Part shown: positions 1-8,283 of the stretch, in pieces
Position numbering within the stretch: position 1 is the stretch's first letter
Layout: the number at the start of each line of letters is the position of its first letter
Assembly: GCA_016716525.1 (NCBI GenBank)
Contig: JADJWE010000002.1
Location: forward strand, 620,001-684,000
DNA length: 64,000 bases
Direction of reading: 5' to 3'
Source of the DNA: Candidatus Flexicrinis affinis
GTDB lineage: Bacteria > Chloroflexota > Anaerolineae > Aggregatilineales > Phototrophicaceae
Notes under the pieces: model-generated
Database searches by the model: none
What the model was told of the DNA's origin: nothing
The model's input: the letters and a program-made list of their open reading frames with translations, nothing else
Made by a program: the position numbers and the translations under genes

Positions 1-646
1 CCTCGGTCGTCAGGTCGGGCCGCACGATCGACTCGCCCTCAGGCGCGCTGTACCCCGCGTTGAAGATCAGGTACAGCACCGACAGCACCGCATCGAGGCG
101 GTCGGGGATGTCGGACGGCGACGGTACAGCGTATGGGATGCCCTCGTCCTTGATGCGCCGCTTGGCGCGCACCAATCGCTGCTGCAGAGTCGTCACCGGC
201 ACGAGGAACGCGGCGGCGATCTCCGACGCGCTCAAACCGCCGAGCGTGTGCAGCGTCAGCGCGACCTGCGCCTCTTTGCTCAACGCCGGGTGACAGCATG
301 TGAACATCAGCTTGAGCCGCTCGTCCGGGATGTCCTCGGTGAGCATGTCCGGGTCCTCCGATGCGCCGCGCATCGCCTCCAGCGCGTGCAGGGTCGCCTT
401 CTTGCGCTCGAAGTTCTGCTCGCGGCGTACGCGGTCGATGGCGCGATTGCGTGCCGTCGCCGTGATCCACGCGGCCGGATTGCGCGGAATGCCGCCCTCC
501 GGCCAGTGTTCGAGCGCCGAGACGACCGCGTCCTGCAACACATCTTCAGCCAGCGCAAAGTCCCCTAGCGCGGCGATCAAGGCGGCGAGGACGCGCCCGT
601 GCTCGTCGTGCAGCACCTTACGAATGGTGTCGTGAGTCGTCCGCAT
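1..646 (-). CDS. ECF-type RNA polymerase sigma factor (COG4941-like, DUF6596), C-terminus cut by window edge
   Basis: This is an alternative sigma factor that should direct RNA polymerase to a small regulon. The translation begins MRTTHDTIRKVLHDEHGRVL and shows region 2 (EDVLQDAVVSALEHW, then PRNPAAWITATARNRAIDR). Region 4 follows, with SASEIAAAFLVPVTTLQQRL as helix-turn-helix. After that comes the start of the longer C-terminal extension typical of COG4941 proteins (DVLSVLYLIFNAGYSA-like; LSVLYLIFNAGYSAPEGE is seen). The gene runs off the left edge, so the C-terminal domain is incomplete. The start at 646 is bounded by the in-frame stop of the upstream YCII gene only 15 bases away. Sigma factors of this group are commonly encoded next to a YCII/DGPF protein, as here, so the two are probably co-transcribed. 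Confidence 0.9.
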   Translation of the reverse strand, partial: MRTTHDTIRKVLHDEHGRVLAALIAALGDFALAEDVLQDAVVSALEHWPEGGIPRNPAAWITATARNRAIDRVRREQNFERKKATLHALEAMRGASEDPDMLTEDIPDERLKLMFTCCHPALSKEAQVALTLHTLGGLSASEIAAAFLVPVTTLQQRLVRAKRRIKDEGIPYAVPSPSDIPDRLDAVLSVLYLIFNAGYSAPEGESIVRPDLTTE

Positions 647-661
647 CGGAACCGGGTACGC

Positions 662-1003
662 CTAGAACTCGACGATCGGGCGAACCTCGACGCTGCCGTG
701 TTTCGCACCGGGGATCATCGCCGCGACCTCGCACGCCTCTTCGATCGTGTTCGCCTCGATGACATAGTACCCGCCCAGCGCCTCCTTCGTCTCGGCGAAC
801 GGGCCGTCGGTGGTCAGCACCTTGCCGTCGCGGACACGCACGGTCTTGGCGGTCGCCACCGGGTACAGCGCCTCGCCGGTCATATTGACCCCGCGTGCGC
901 GGGCTTTGGCGTTGAACGCATAGTACTCCTGCATCTCCGCTTGCTGCTCCGCCTCGGTCATGTTGGGCCGGTCTTCGCCGTAGATCAGCGCGATGTACTT
1001 CAT
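662..1003 (-). CDS. YCII/DGPF-domain protein
   Basis: A 113-residue protein of the YCII family (dimeric alpha-beta barrel fold). It has the family hallmarks KYIALIYGED at the N-terminus and TTDGPFAETKEALGGYYVIE in the middle. The DGPF motif gives the family one of its names. The start at 1003 has a clear GGGAGA ribosome-binding site about seven bases upstream. The gene lies directly upstream of the ECF sigma factor gene on the same strand with 15 bases between them, an arrangement seen in many bacteria. The biochemical role of these partners is not well established; a link to sigma-factor function is inferred from the conserved pairing. Confidence 0.9.
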   Translation of the reverse strand: MKYIALIYGEDRPNMTEAEQQAEMQEYYAFNAKARARGVNMTGEALYPVATAKTVRVRDGKVLTTDGPFAETKEALGGYYVIEANTIEEACEVAAMIPGAKHGSVEVRPIVEF

Positions 1004-1239
1004 GCCTATCTCCCTCGAGTCGCTAGTCGTACGTGCGCGCCTACTATAACGACGATCAGCGTATCGGAAAATCGACACTCATCATCTGTGCGGCTATGCA
1101 AGCAGACGTGTTGAGTTCCGGTTGGGTCAAACGCCTCAGCTATTGGATATCCAATTGGATTGAACCACCGCCGCCCGGATCGCGTATTCTTTGTGTAGCA
1201 CACAGACGCGGCAGGCGAAACGGGGGGTACCGTCAAGCC

Positions 1240-1917
1240 ATGGATGTCCAGACCCTCATCGAACGGCACGTCAATGCGCTCGGGGGAATACGCGCGGTAC
1301 TCGATGTGCGCGCGCTGTCCATGCGCGGGCTCGTCACGGATGGACGACACCGGACACGCGCCGTGCGCAGTTGGCGCCTGCGGCCCAATTACCTGCGGAT
1401 CGACGTCGAAGAGGCGTCGGGCATTGCCGTCGAGGCGTGGGACGGATCGCACGGGTGGGTCGTCCAACCCGAAGAGTCGCCCTATCCGGCGATCGTGTGG
1501 GGCCACACCGCGGAGGCCCTGAGGCGCGACAGCACGTTCGACAGCCCGCTCATCCTGCCCGAGCAGCACGGCGCGCGCGTCACCGGCTTGGGCGAGCGAG
1601 TCGTCAGCGGCCTGCCCGTTTACGGCGTGCGCGTCGTTGCACAGGACCAGTCTCAAACCGACTTTTACCTGCACCGCCAGTCGTACATGATCGCCATGAC
1701 CGAGTCCCGCCCGCCGCTGACCGACGTGAACGCGTCACCATGCAAGTGCCTGTACACCGACTATCGCGTTGTCAGCGGAATGTTGATCCCGCATTACGTG
1801 GTGACCCTATGCACGGGAAACGGGCGTCATGAGACGTTCAGTTGGGAGGAGATCACGGCCAACCCGCCGCTTGATCCCGACTTTTTTCAGATGTCCGCCG
1901 CAGTAGCGGGCCGGTAG
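1240..1917 (+). CDS. Outer-membrane lipoprotein-sorting/LolA-like fold protein
   Basis: A 225-residue protein starting MDVQTLIERHVNALGGIRAV. The opening pattern of a helix with 'HVNALGG' followed by alternating strands (MRGLVTDGRHRTRAVRSWRL, RPNYLRIDVEEASG, AWDGSHGWVVQPEE) is the pattern I associate with LolA/LppX-like beta-sheet proteins that bind lipids or lipoproteins. An in-frame ORF extends upstream to 1033, but that portion is arginine-rich and unlike the rest, so I place the start at the ATG at 1240. No convincing signal peptide follows this start, which is odd for a LolA-like protein, so the location is uncertain. It ends 30 bases from the convergent SH3-domain gene. Confidence 0.6.
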   Translation: MDVQTLIERHVNALGGIRAVLDVRALSMRGLVTDGRHRTRAVRSWRLRPNYLRIDVEEASGIAVEAWDGSHGWVVQPEESPYPAIVWGHTAEALRRDSTFDSPLILPEQHGARVTGLGERVVSGLPVYGVRVVAQDQSQTDFYLHRQSYMIAMTESRPPLTDVNASPCKCLYTDYRVVSGMLIPHYVVTLCTGNGRHETFSWEEITANPPLDPDFFQMSAAVAGR

Positions 1918-1947
1918 CAGCGGTCAGCGCGTGTAGCACTGACTACG

Positions 1948-2307
1948 TCATCTCGCTGAACTCTCGAGGCAGCTCGCCGGAATCCAGCCCAGCTCACCGG
2001 ATTCCGCTTCGACCCAGCACCATCCGCTTTCCTCGTCCAGCACCGCGACTGCGTCCCCTGCCGCCACGGTGAGCTCCCACGCGCTGTAAGCGCGTAAACA
2101 CGTCCCGCGCTCGCCGTCGTGCTCGAGGTACGTTTCCGGTACCCAGCCCTGCTTGCCGGTGTCGGCGATGCACCACAACCACACGTGCCGGTCGTCCCAG
2201 ACGTCGCGCTTGGTGATCTGCACCCGGTCTCCGGCCCGCAATACCACCGGATCGTCGTACGACCGCGTGTGGGCCTTTATCACGGTGCGGCGCGCGCTTT
2301 GACTCAC
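1948..2307 (-). CDS. Small protein with two SH3-like domains
   Basis: A 119-residue protein with no signal peptide. Two SH3b-like halves are visible. The first (about residues 18-62) contains LRAGDRVQITKRD and WLWCIADTGKQGWVPETYL; the second (about 70-115) contains LTVAAGDAVAVLDEESGWCW and ELGWIPASCLE. The recurring G-W-(V/I)-P-x-x-(Y/C)-L ending is the typical last strand of SH3 domains. The start is a GTG that overlaps the stop of the upstream alpha-galactosidase gene by four bases (GTGA), so the two are translationally coupled. The partner is unknown. A role in protein or peptide binding is inferred from the fold only. Confidence 0.75.
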   Translation of the reverse strand: MSQSARRTVIKAHTRSYDDPVVLRAGDRVQITKRDVWDDRHVWLWCIADTGKQGWVPETYLEHDGERGTCLRAYSAWELTVAAGDAVAVLDEESGWCWVEAESGELGWIPASCLESSAR

Positions 2308-4484
2308 TCGGAATTTCCCTCCTCTACGGCCTTAAGCCGCAGCACTCGGCTGTCGAAGTTGCCGAGCAGCAGCGGAATGCCGCCGTACATCCAGCCCGCG
2401 CCGGTGCGCACGCCTTCTCGCAGGTCGAGTGCAGCGCGCAGGTCGGAATCGAATCCATGGCCGCCGGTGTCCGCATGCGGCAGCTCGAGCGTCTCCAGCG
2501 TGTACAGCCGATCGGGTTCCAGCCCGCGCGGATACACCGTCAGCGGTACCGCCGGATCGGGGATATGCGTGCGGAAGGCGAAGATCACGGCTTCCGAAGG
2601 GAGATGCTGCGTGTCGTAATCTACGAAGTTCAGTGCCGTATAGCCCTCGGGCGTTTGGAGCCTATAGACCCTGCCGTTGTGCACGATGTGTCTGATCTGC
2701 TTGTACTGCGCGATGGCCGTGCGCGCCATGTCCTTCTCGGCATCGCCCCACTTTGTGATGTCCGCGCCGATGCCGAAGACCCCGAACATGCTGACGTGCA
2801 GCCGGAAGCTCAGCGGCACGATCGGATCGCCCATGTCGGTCACCCACGCTTCCATGGTCGAGGCCGGGAACGCGTGCAGGTAATTGACCTGCATGGGCAG
2901 GCGGCGGGTCGGCATGGTGTTGTCGCTGATCCAGATCTGTTCGGCGTACTTGAGGATGCCGTAATCGGCGCGCCCGCCGCCTCCGGAGCACGACTGCCAC
3001 ACGATGTTCGGGTGGCGCCACCCCAACTGCTCCAACACGCGGTACAGCCCCTTGACATACTCGACCCAAATCTCGCGCGGATCGCCCGGGGCATCCGGCC
3101 AGCCCGGTTCGCTGACGTTGCGGTTCATGTCCCACTTGATAAACCGGATGTCCGCGCTCTTCAGCAGCGTGTCGAGTTCGGCAATCAGATAATCCTGCAC
3201 GTCCAGACGCGCGAGGTTGAGGATGTACTGGTCGCGCATTTCGCTCGGTGTACGCGTCGGAAAATGGATGATCCAATCCGGGTGATTGCGATACAGGTCG
3301 CTGTCCGGGTTGACCATCTCCGGCTCGATCCACAGGCCGAACGTCATGCCCAGCGCCTTGACGCGCTCGGCCAGTGGCGACAAACCGTCGGGGAACTTGA
3401 CCGGGTCGGGCGTCCAGTCGCCGAGGCCGGCCTTATCGATCGTCCGCCCCTTGAACCACCCATCGTCCATCACGAACAGCTCGACACCGAGGTCGGCGGC
3501 AATCTCGGCATAACGCGTCTGCGACTCAGTGTCGACGTCGAACGTCGAGACCTCCCAACTGTTGAACAACACGGGTTTGGGGTGATCCCAACGCCGATCG
3601 CGATCTGGCATGAGGTATTCGCCCGCATGATCATGCAGGCAGTGGCTAGCACCCGTATAGCCCTTGGACGTGTACCCGCCCCACGCGTGCGCCGTTTCAA
3701 ACGAACGGCCCGAATCAAGCCGATACGCGAAGTCCCAGTCGTTGATTCCGGTCGCGACGCGCGTCGCGTAGAATCCGGTCACCTCGGCGCGGGTGGCCCA
3801 GTTGCCAGACCACAAGAGCGTGCCAAACCACACGTCGCCGTGCTCCTCGTCAGCGTCGACATCGAGCGACCACCACGGGTTGTGATGATGGCTGGTGGTG
3901 AGCCGGCGGCTTTCCAGCAGCTTGACACCTGGCGTGAGGCGTTCGGACTGCATCTGCCACTCGTCAAGCCACTTGCCGGTCAAGTGGCGCAGACGGTACT
4001 GCGGCCCGCGCGGGACGTTCCAGACCGCCGAATACGCCCGTTCGATCACCATCGGCTCGTCGCCCTCGTTGCGAACCTCGACCCATCGTTCGATCAGATC
4101 GAAGCCGAAATGTGCCCAGTAATTGATGCTCACCTTTAGCGGGTAGTGGACGTCCCTAAATACGACTTCAAGTAGGCCTTCCTCGCAGTCTGCTGACTCG
4201 AACTTCAGCACGGTATCGCGCACGCCATCCGGCTGGGTGATCTTGAGCGCAGGCTCGACGTAATTCGGGCCGGCGTAGGCCGGGTATTCGAGCTGATTCA
4301 GCGTACCGCGGTCGCTGAAGCTCGCCCACCGGCCGAGGTCTTGCGCAGGCGGGATGTCCTCGACCCGGTCGAGTCGGCGGCCCCAATAGCGCGTCACGAG
4401 CTGGCCGGCGGCGTTCAGGCCGACCGCGTAGGTTGTATTTTCCGTGTGCAGCACCCACGAGTCGGGCTGTTGATCGGTCGGCAT
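2304..4484 (-). CDS. Alpha-galactosidase, glycoside hydrolase family 36
   Basis: A 726-residue GH36 enzyme that hydrolyses terminal alpha-1,6-galactosides such as melibiose and raffinose with retention of configuration. An N-terminal beta-supersandwich (about residues 1-300) leads into the catalytic barrel. Visible motifs are ELFVMDDGWFKGR (about 335-347), LWIEPEMVNPDSDLYR, the nucleophile aspartate in FIKWDMNR (about Asp452), QSCSGGGGRADYGIL (about 497-511) and the acid/base aspartate in WISDNT (about Asp521). No signal peptide is seen, so it is probably cytoplasmic. It overlaps the SH3-protein gene downstream by four bases. No sugar transporter adjoins it, so the substrate cannot be refined from context. 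Confidence 0.95.
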   Translation of the reverse strand: MPTDQQPDSWVLHTENTTYAVGLNAAGQLVTRYWGRRLDRVEDIPPAQDLGRWASFSDRGTLNQLEYPAYAGPNYVEPALKITQPDGVRDTVLKFESADCEEGLLEVVFRDVHYPLKVSINYWAHFGFDLIERWVEVRNEGDEPMVIERAYSAVWNVPRGPQYRLRHLTGKWLDEWQMQSERLTPGVKLLESRRLTTSHHHNPWWSLDVDADEEHGDVWFGTLLWSGNWATRAEVTGFYATRVATGINDWDFAYRLDSGRSFETAHAWGGYTSKGYTGASHCLHDHAGEYLMPDRDRRWDHPKPVLFNSWEVSTFDVDTESQTRYAEIAADLGVELFVMDDGWFKGRTIDKAGLGDWTPDPVKFPDGLSPLAERVKALGMTFGLWIEPEMVNPDSDLYRNHPDWIIHFPTRTPSEMRDQYILNLARLDVQDYLIAELDTLLKSADIRFIKWDMNRNVSEPGWPDAPGDPREIWVEYVKGLYRVLEQLGWRHPNIVWQSCSGGGGRADYGILKYAEQIWISDNTMPTRRLPMQVNYLHAFPASTMEAWVTDMGDPIVPLSFRLHVSMFGVFGIGADITKWGDAEKDMARTAIAQYKQIRHIVHNGRVYRLQTPEGYTALNFVDYDTQHLPSEAVIFAFRTHIPDPAVPLTVYPRGLEPDRLYTLETLELPHADTGGHGFDSDLRAALDLREGVRTGAGWMYGGIPLLLGNFDSRVLRLKAVEEGNSE

Positions 4485-4626
4485 CGCGCTATCCTTTACG
4501 GTCGTTCTCGCCGGCCGGATTCTAGCAACGGTGGCGATTGAGAGCTATTGCACAAATCAGCACACAACGGCCAGTTCTGAATTACAATCTGCATTACGTC
4601 TACTTGCGCAGTTCGAACGGGCAACC

Positions 4627-6399
4627 ATGACCGATTTGTACGGCATCGTCTACATATTCACCCTTGCCGGGGCGATCTTCTCTGCTTTGGTCGCGTGGTT
4701 CGCGTGGCCCTATCGCCGGGACCTGACGACGATTCGCACCTATTCAGTTCTCATGGCGCTTGTGAGCGCCACTTGTATCCTGTATTGCATCCTGTGGACG
4801 ACGCCTTCCGACGGCGTGGCATGGGCTGCAGCGCACCTGCGCTTTACCACCCAAGCCATAATGCCGGTCGTCTTCCTCATCTCGGTCATGCAATTCGACC
4901 GCGGAAAATGGATGCTCAGCCCGTGGCATGCTGCCGGAATCTTTGCGGTACCCCTGATTGTTATTGCATCGGTATGGAGCAACGAATATCACCAGTTGTT
5001 CGCTCAATCGTGGCGATTGCTCGGCATCGGAATGCTGCGCTACGATCAGGTCGTGCACGGCCCGGGCTGGCACCTTCACACGTTGTACAGCTATACAATG
5101 ATCGGTGCTGCACTGCTGATCGGCCTGCGCGGCTCGCTTCGCCAAAATGAACCGCACGCCGTCGAATACCTCTTGATTGTCCTGACGGTTCTGACCATCG
5201 TGATCGTCAACCTGCCGGTGGGCATATTGCTCCTCAACACGTGGACCACCAACCTGCTGGCGATCAGTCTCGTGGCGGCAGGCACAGTCTACGGATATGC
5301 CCTGCACCGCTATCGCCGATCCGGTTTCGTGCCGATCGCGCTTGAATACGTGTATAACACCATGCGCGATCCGGTTCTCGTGCTCAATGCCGACCGGCGG
5401 GTCGTTTCGGCCAATCCGGCGGCTTTGCATTTGTTTGGCCCGGCGACGAGTGCGGTCAAGGGCTATCAGCTCGAAGCCGCGTGCGCTAGACTTGTCGAAA
5501 GTGCCGAGGCCGTACCGGGTCGCGATGTCGAAGTGACCTTCCAGATCAATGGTCAGCCGATGACCTTCGACATTCAGGTTCAGCCCATCACCGACGCCGG
5601 ATCGCGACCCGCGGTGCTGGTGGTCATGCGTGACATCACCCAACGCATCGTCGCCGTGCGCCAATCGTTCGAGCTGAGCTTGGAAACCGAGAAGGTGCGG
5701 TTGTTGGAGCGTTTCATCTCCGACACCAGTCACGACCTGCGCACGCCCCTCACCATCATGCAGACTGCCGCCTACCTCGCGCAGCGGGCCGATGACCCTG
5801 CCAAGCGTGCCGCAAGGCTTGAGGAGATCGTGTCGCAGATCGGCCGCATTACCCGCATTATCGACACGCTGCATCTGATGACCCGCCTCGACACGCTTGG
5901 AGCCGCGGCTGTCTCCGCCGTTCCGCTGAAGCAAACCGTCGTTCCGCTGACGAGCGAACTAGAAGACCTGATACGTGCGCGCGGTCATACGCTCGTAACT
6001 GAATGTTCGGATGCCACCGTCCGCGGCGATCCCGAGCTGCTACGAATCGCTCTGCACCACCTGATCGGAAACGCGGCGCTGTATACACCGCCGGGCGGAC
6101 GTATTGAGATTCGATGTCTGCCAACCGACGATCATGCCGTCATCACCGTGACCGACAACGGCGTCGGAATCGCTGCGGACAACCTGCGCCTCGTCTTCGA
6201 ACGGCTCGCCAAGGGTGATGCCGCGCGATCATCTCTTGGCGCTGGCCTCGGTCTCAGTATCGTACGCAAGGTCGCCGAGCTGCACGGAGGTACGATCGAC
6301 GTCTTCAGTACGCCGGGGGCAGGCAGCACGTTCACCCTTAAGCTGCCGTTGTACCACTCACCTGCCGGCGCCGTGTCAAGCGGGTCGAGACTCATGTAG
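4627..6399 (+). CDS. Histidine kinase with N-terminal 7TM sensor and PAS domain (copy 1)
   Basis: A 590-residue membrane sensor kinase. The first ~215 residues contain about seven hydrophobic segments beginning MTDLYGIVYIFTLAG, matching the histidine-kinase 7TM input region. A PAS domain (about 240-350, DPVLVLNADRRVVSANPAAL) follows. Then come HisKA with phospho-acceptor His369 in SDTSHDLRTPLTIM, and HATPase_c with N-box HHLIGNAALYTPPGG, G1 box DNGVGIA and G2 box GAGLGLSIV. The start at 4627 was chosen because its paralogue begins with the same residues. It lies divergent from the alpha-galactosidase gene. No response regulator is encoded next to it, so it is an orphan kinase. Confidence 0.93.
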   Translation: MTDLYGIVYIFTLAGAIFSALVAWFAWPYRRDLTTIRTYSVLMALVSATCILYCILWTTPSDGVAWAAAHLRFTTQAIMPVVFLISVMQFDRGKWMLSPWHAAGIFAVPLIVIASVWSNEYHQLFAQSWRLLGIGMLRYDQVVHGPGWHLHTLYSYTMIGAALLIGLRGSLRQNEPHAVEYLLIVLTVLTIVIVNLPVGILLLNTWTTNLLAISLVAAGTVYGYALHRYRRSGFVPIALEYVYNTMRDPVLVLNADRRVVSANPAALHLFGPATSAVKGYQLEAACARLVESAEAVPGRDVEVTFQINGQPMTFDIQVQPITDAGSRPAVLVVMRDITQRIVAVRQSFELSLETEKVRLLERFISDTSHDLRTPLTIMQTAAYLAQRADDPAKRAARLEEIVSQIGRITRIIDTLHLMTRLDTLGAAAVSAVPLKQTVVPLTSELEDLIRARGHTLVTECSDATVRGDPELLRIALHHLIGNAALYTPPGGRIEIRCLPTDDHAVITVTDNGVGIAADNLRLVFERLAKGDAARSSLGAGLGLSIVRKVAELHGGTIDVFSTPGAGSTFTLKLPLYHSPAGAVSSGSRLM

Positions 6400-6510
6400 A
6401 GCGCCATACCGCTGTAACCGGATACGCGACGCCGCGCAAACCTACACACACCATAGGTCAGCAGCGGCTTACAATACCGGTAACGAATTGTGCGCAGCCC
6501 GCAGCGGCTC

Positions 6511-8283
6511 ATGACTGACCTGTACGGTATCGTTTACATCTTCACCCTTGCCGGGGTGCTCTTCAGCGCCGGGCTGGCGTATTTTGGTTGGCGCCAACGC
6601 CACGACGCGCCGGTGATGTACACCTATGCCGTGCTGTCGGCGGGTGCCGCGCTGGCCAGCCTGATGTACTGCATCGTCTGGACGACGCCATCGCCCGAGC
6701 TCGCATATATCGCCGCGCGGATCCGCTTCACGAGCCACGCGTTCATCGCCGTGCTGTTCCTCATGATCGTGCTGCAGATCGAGGGCGTGTCGGTCAGCAA
6801 ACACCGCTGGTGGTTTGGCGTGCTTGTGGTCGTGCCGATCATCGCAATGACCGCCTTGTGGACGAACGACAGCCACCTTTTGTTTTTCCGGTCGTGGGAA
6901 CGACTGCCGGTCGGCTCATTGATGATCGAAATCATTGAGCATGGCCCGGCTTGGCACCTGCACACCGGCTACAGCTACCTGATGATCCTGTTGGTGCTCA
7001 TCCTCTGCGTACGCGGGCTGCTGCGCAAGGGTCAAACGCGTACCACCGAATACATGCTGATGCTGGTCACGATGCTGACTCTAGTCGTGTTCAACATCCC
7101 CGGCGGCGTGCTGCAGGGCGATCAGCGCGTCCCGATTCTGGTGCCGGTCAGCTTCGTCGTCGCCGATGGGATCGTCGGCTATGCGCTCTATCGGCACATT
7201 GTGTCCAGCCTCGTGCCGATGGCGCTGGACGCGGCGTTCAACAGCATGGAAGACCCGATGCTGGTGATCAACCAGGACGAACGGGTTACCGCCGCCAATC
7301 CGGCGGCACATCGCCTCGCGGGCGTGGAGCGCGGCAAGCTGATTGGCGCCAAGCTGTGCGAAGTCCCGGGTAATGTGTTCGCTCAACTTGTGCAGCGCAG
7401 CGAATCGACGTTCGAAGTCGAAATCCCACGGGCCGGGCATCCCGCGACCTATGACGTGCGCATCTCGCCCATCGAGGTTTCCGGCAGGCCACGCGGTACG
7501 CTGATGGTCCTACGCGATATCACCCAGCGCGCGGTCGCCAACAAGCGCAGCATGGAACTGCGACTGGAGCAGGAAAAGGTCCGAATGCTGGAGCGCTTCA
7601 TCGGCGACACCAGCCACGATCTGCGCACGCCGCTAACGATCATGGACACCGCGCTCTATATCGCAGAACGTACCAGCGACCCGGTCAAGCGCAGCCAGAA
7701 GCTCGCCGAGGTCAGCGTGCAAATCCACCGCGTCAGCCGAATCATCGAGTCGCTGCAGTTCATGACGCGACTCGACTCGCTGCAGACGATGCGCATATCC
7801 AGCATCTCGCTGCAGAGCGCAGTCCAACCGCTCCCTGACGAGCTTGACGAATTGATTCAGGTGCGCGGACACACACTGATCGTGGACTGTGATGACGCGT
7901 ACATCAAAGCCGATCTCGAGCTGCTGCGCAGCGCGGTCCACCGGCTGATCGAGAACGCCGCGCAGTACACGCCCAACGGCGGGACGATTCGGGTAGAAGC
8001 GGGAGTCGTCGGCGAATCGGCCGTCATTGCCGTATCCGACAATGGGACCGGCATCTCCGCAGACAAAATGCCGCACATCTTCGACCGGTTCACAAAGGCG
8101 TCGCCGGCACGTACGTCGACGGGCGCTGGTCTCGGCCTCGCCATCGTCCGTAAGATCGCCGAACTGCACTGCGGATTGGTCGACGTGTCGAGCGAAATTG
8201 GCAAAGGCAGCACGTTCCTGCTGTTGCTGCCTGCACGGCTGTCAACGACAACCTTGACCGGTAGCGCACTGCTCAATGCCTGA
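6511..8283 (+). CDS. Histidine kinase with N-terminal 7TM sensor and PAS domain (copy 2)
   Basis: A paralogue of the preceding kinase with exactly the same length (590 residues) and the same architecture: 7TM region starting MTDLYGIVYIFTLAGVLFSA, PAS (DPMLVINQDERVTAANPAAH), HisKA with His369 in GDTSHDLRTPLTIMD, and HATPase_c with DNGTGIS and GAGLGLAIV. The two kinases are a tandem duplication separated by 111 bases. The 3' end overlaps the start of the downstream diguanylate-cyclase gene by eight bases, so kinase and cyclase are probably translated in a coupled way. The ATG at 6511 is preferred over the GTG at 6490 because it aligns with the start of copy 1. Confidence 0.93.
   Translation: MTDLYGIVYIFTLAGVLFSAGLAYFGWRQRHDAPVMYTYAVLSAGAALASLMYCIVWTTPSPELAYIAARIRFTSHAFIAVLFLMIVLQIEGVSVSKHRWWFGVLVVVPIIAMTALWTNDSHLLFFRSWERLPVGSLMIEIIEHGPAWHLHTGYSYLMILLVLILCVRGLLRKGQTRTTEYMLMLVTMLTLVVFNIPGGVLQGDQRVPILVPVSFVVADGIVGYALYRHIVSSLVPMALDAAFNSMEDPMLVINQDERVTAANPAAHRLAGVERGKLIGAKLCEVPGNVFAQLVQRSESTFEVEIPRAGHPATYDVRISPIEVSGRPRGTLMVLRDITQRAVANKRSMELRLEQEKVRMLERFIGDTSHDLRTPLTIMDTALYIAERTSDPVKRSQKLAEVSVQIHRVSRIIESLQFMTRLDSLQTMRISSISLQSAVQPLPDELDELIQVRGHTLIVDCDDAYIKADLELLRSAVHRLIENAAQYTPNGGTIRVEAGVVGESAVIAVSDNGTGISADKMPHIFDRFTKASPARTSTGAGLGLAIVRKIAELHCGLVDVSSEIGKGSTFLLLLPARLSTTTLTGSALLNA

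Noticed and set aside
2457..4139. A long open frame on the + strand opposite the alpha-galactosidase gene
   Set aside because: High-GC antisense shadow; the opposite strand has all GH36 catalytic motifs and this translation has none. The same applies to long frames opposite the ABC-F gene (40161-41822), lysJ (46776-48206) and sqdB (62158-63927).
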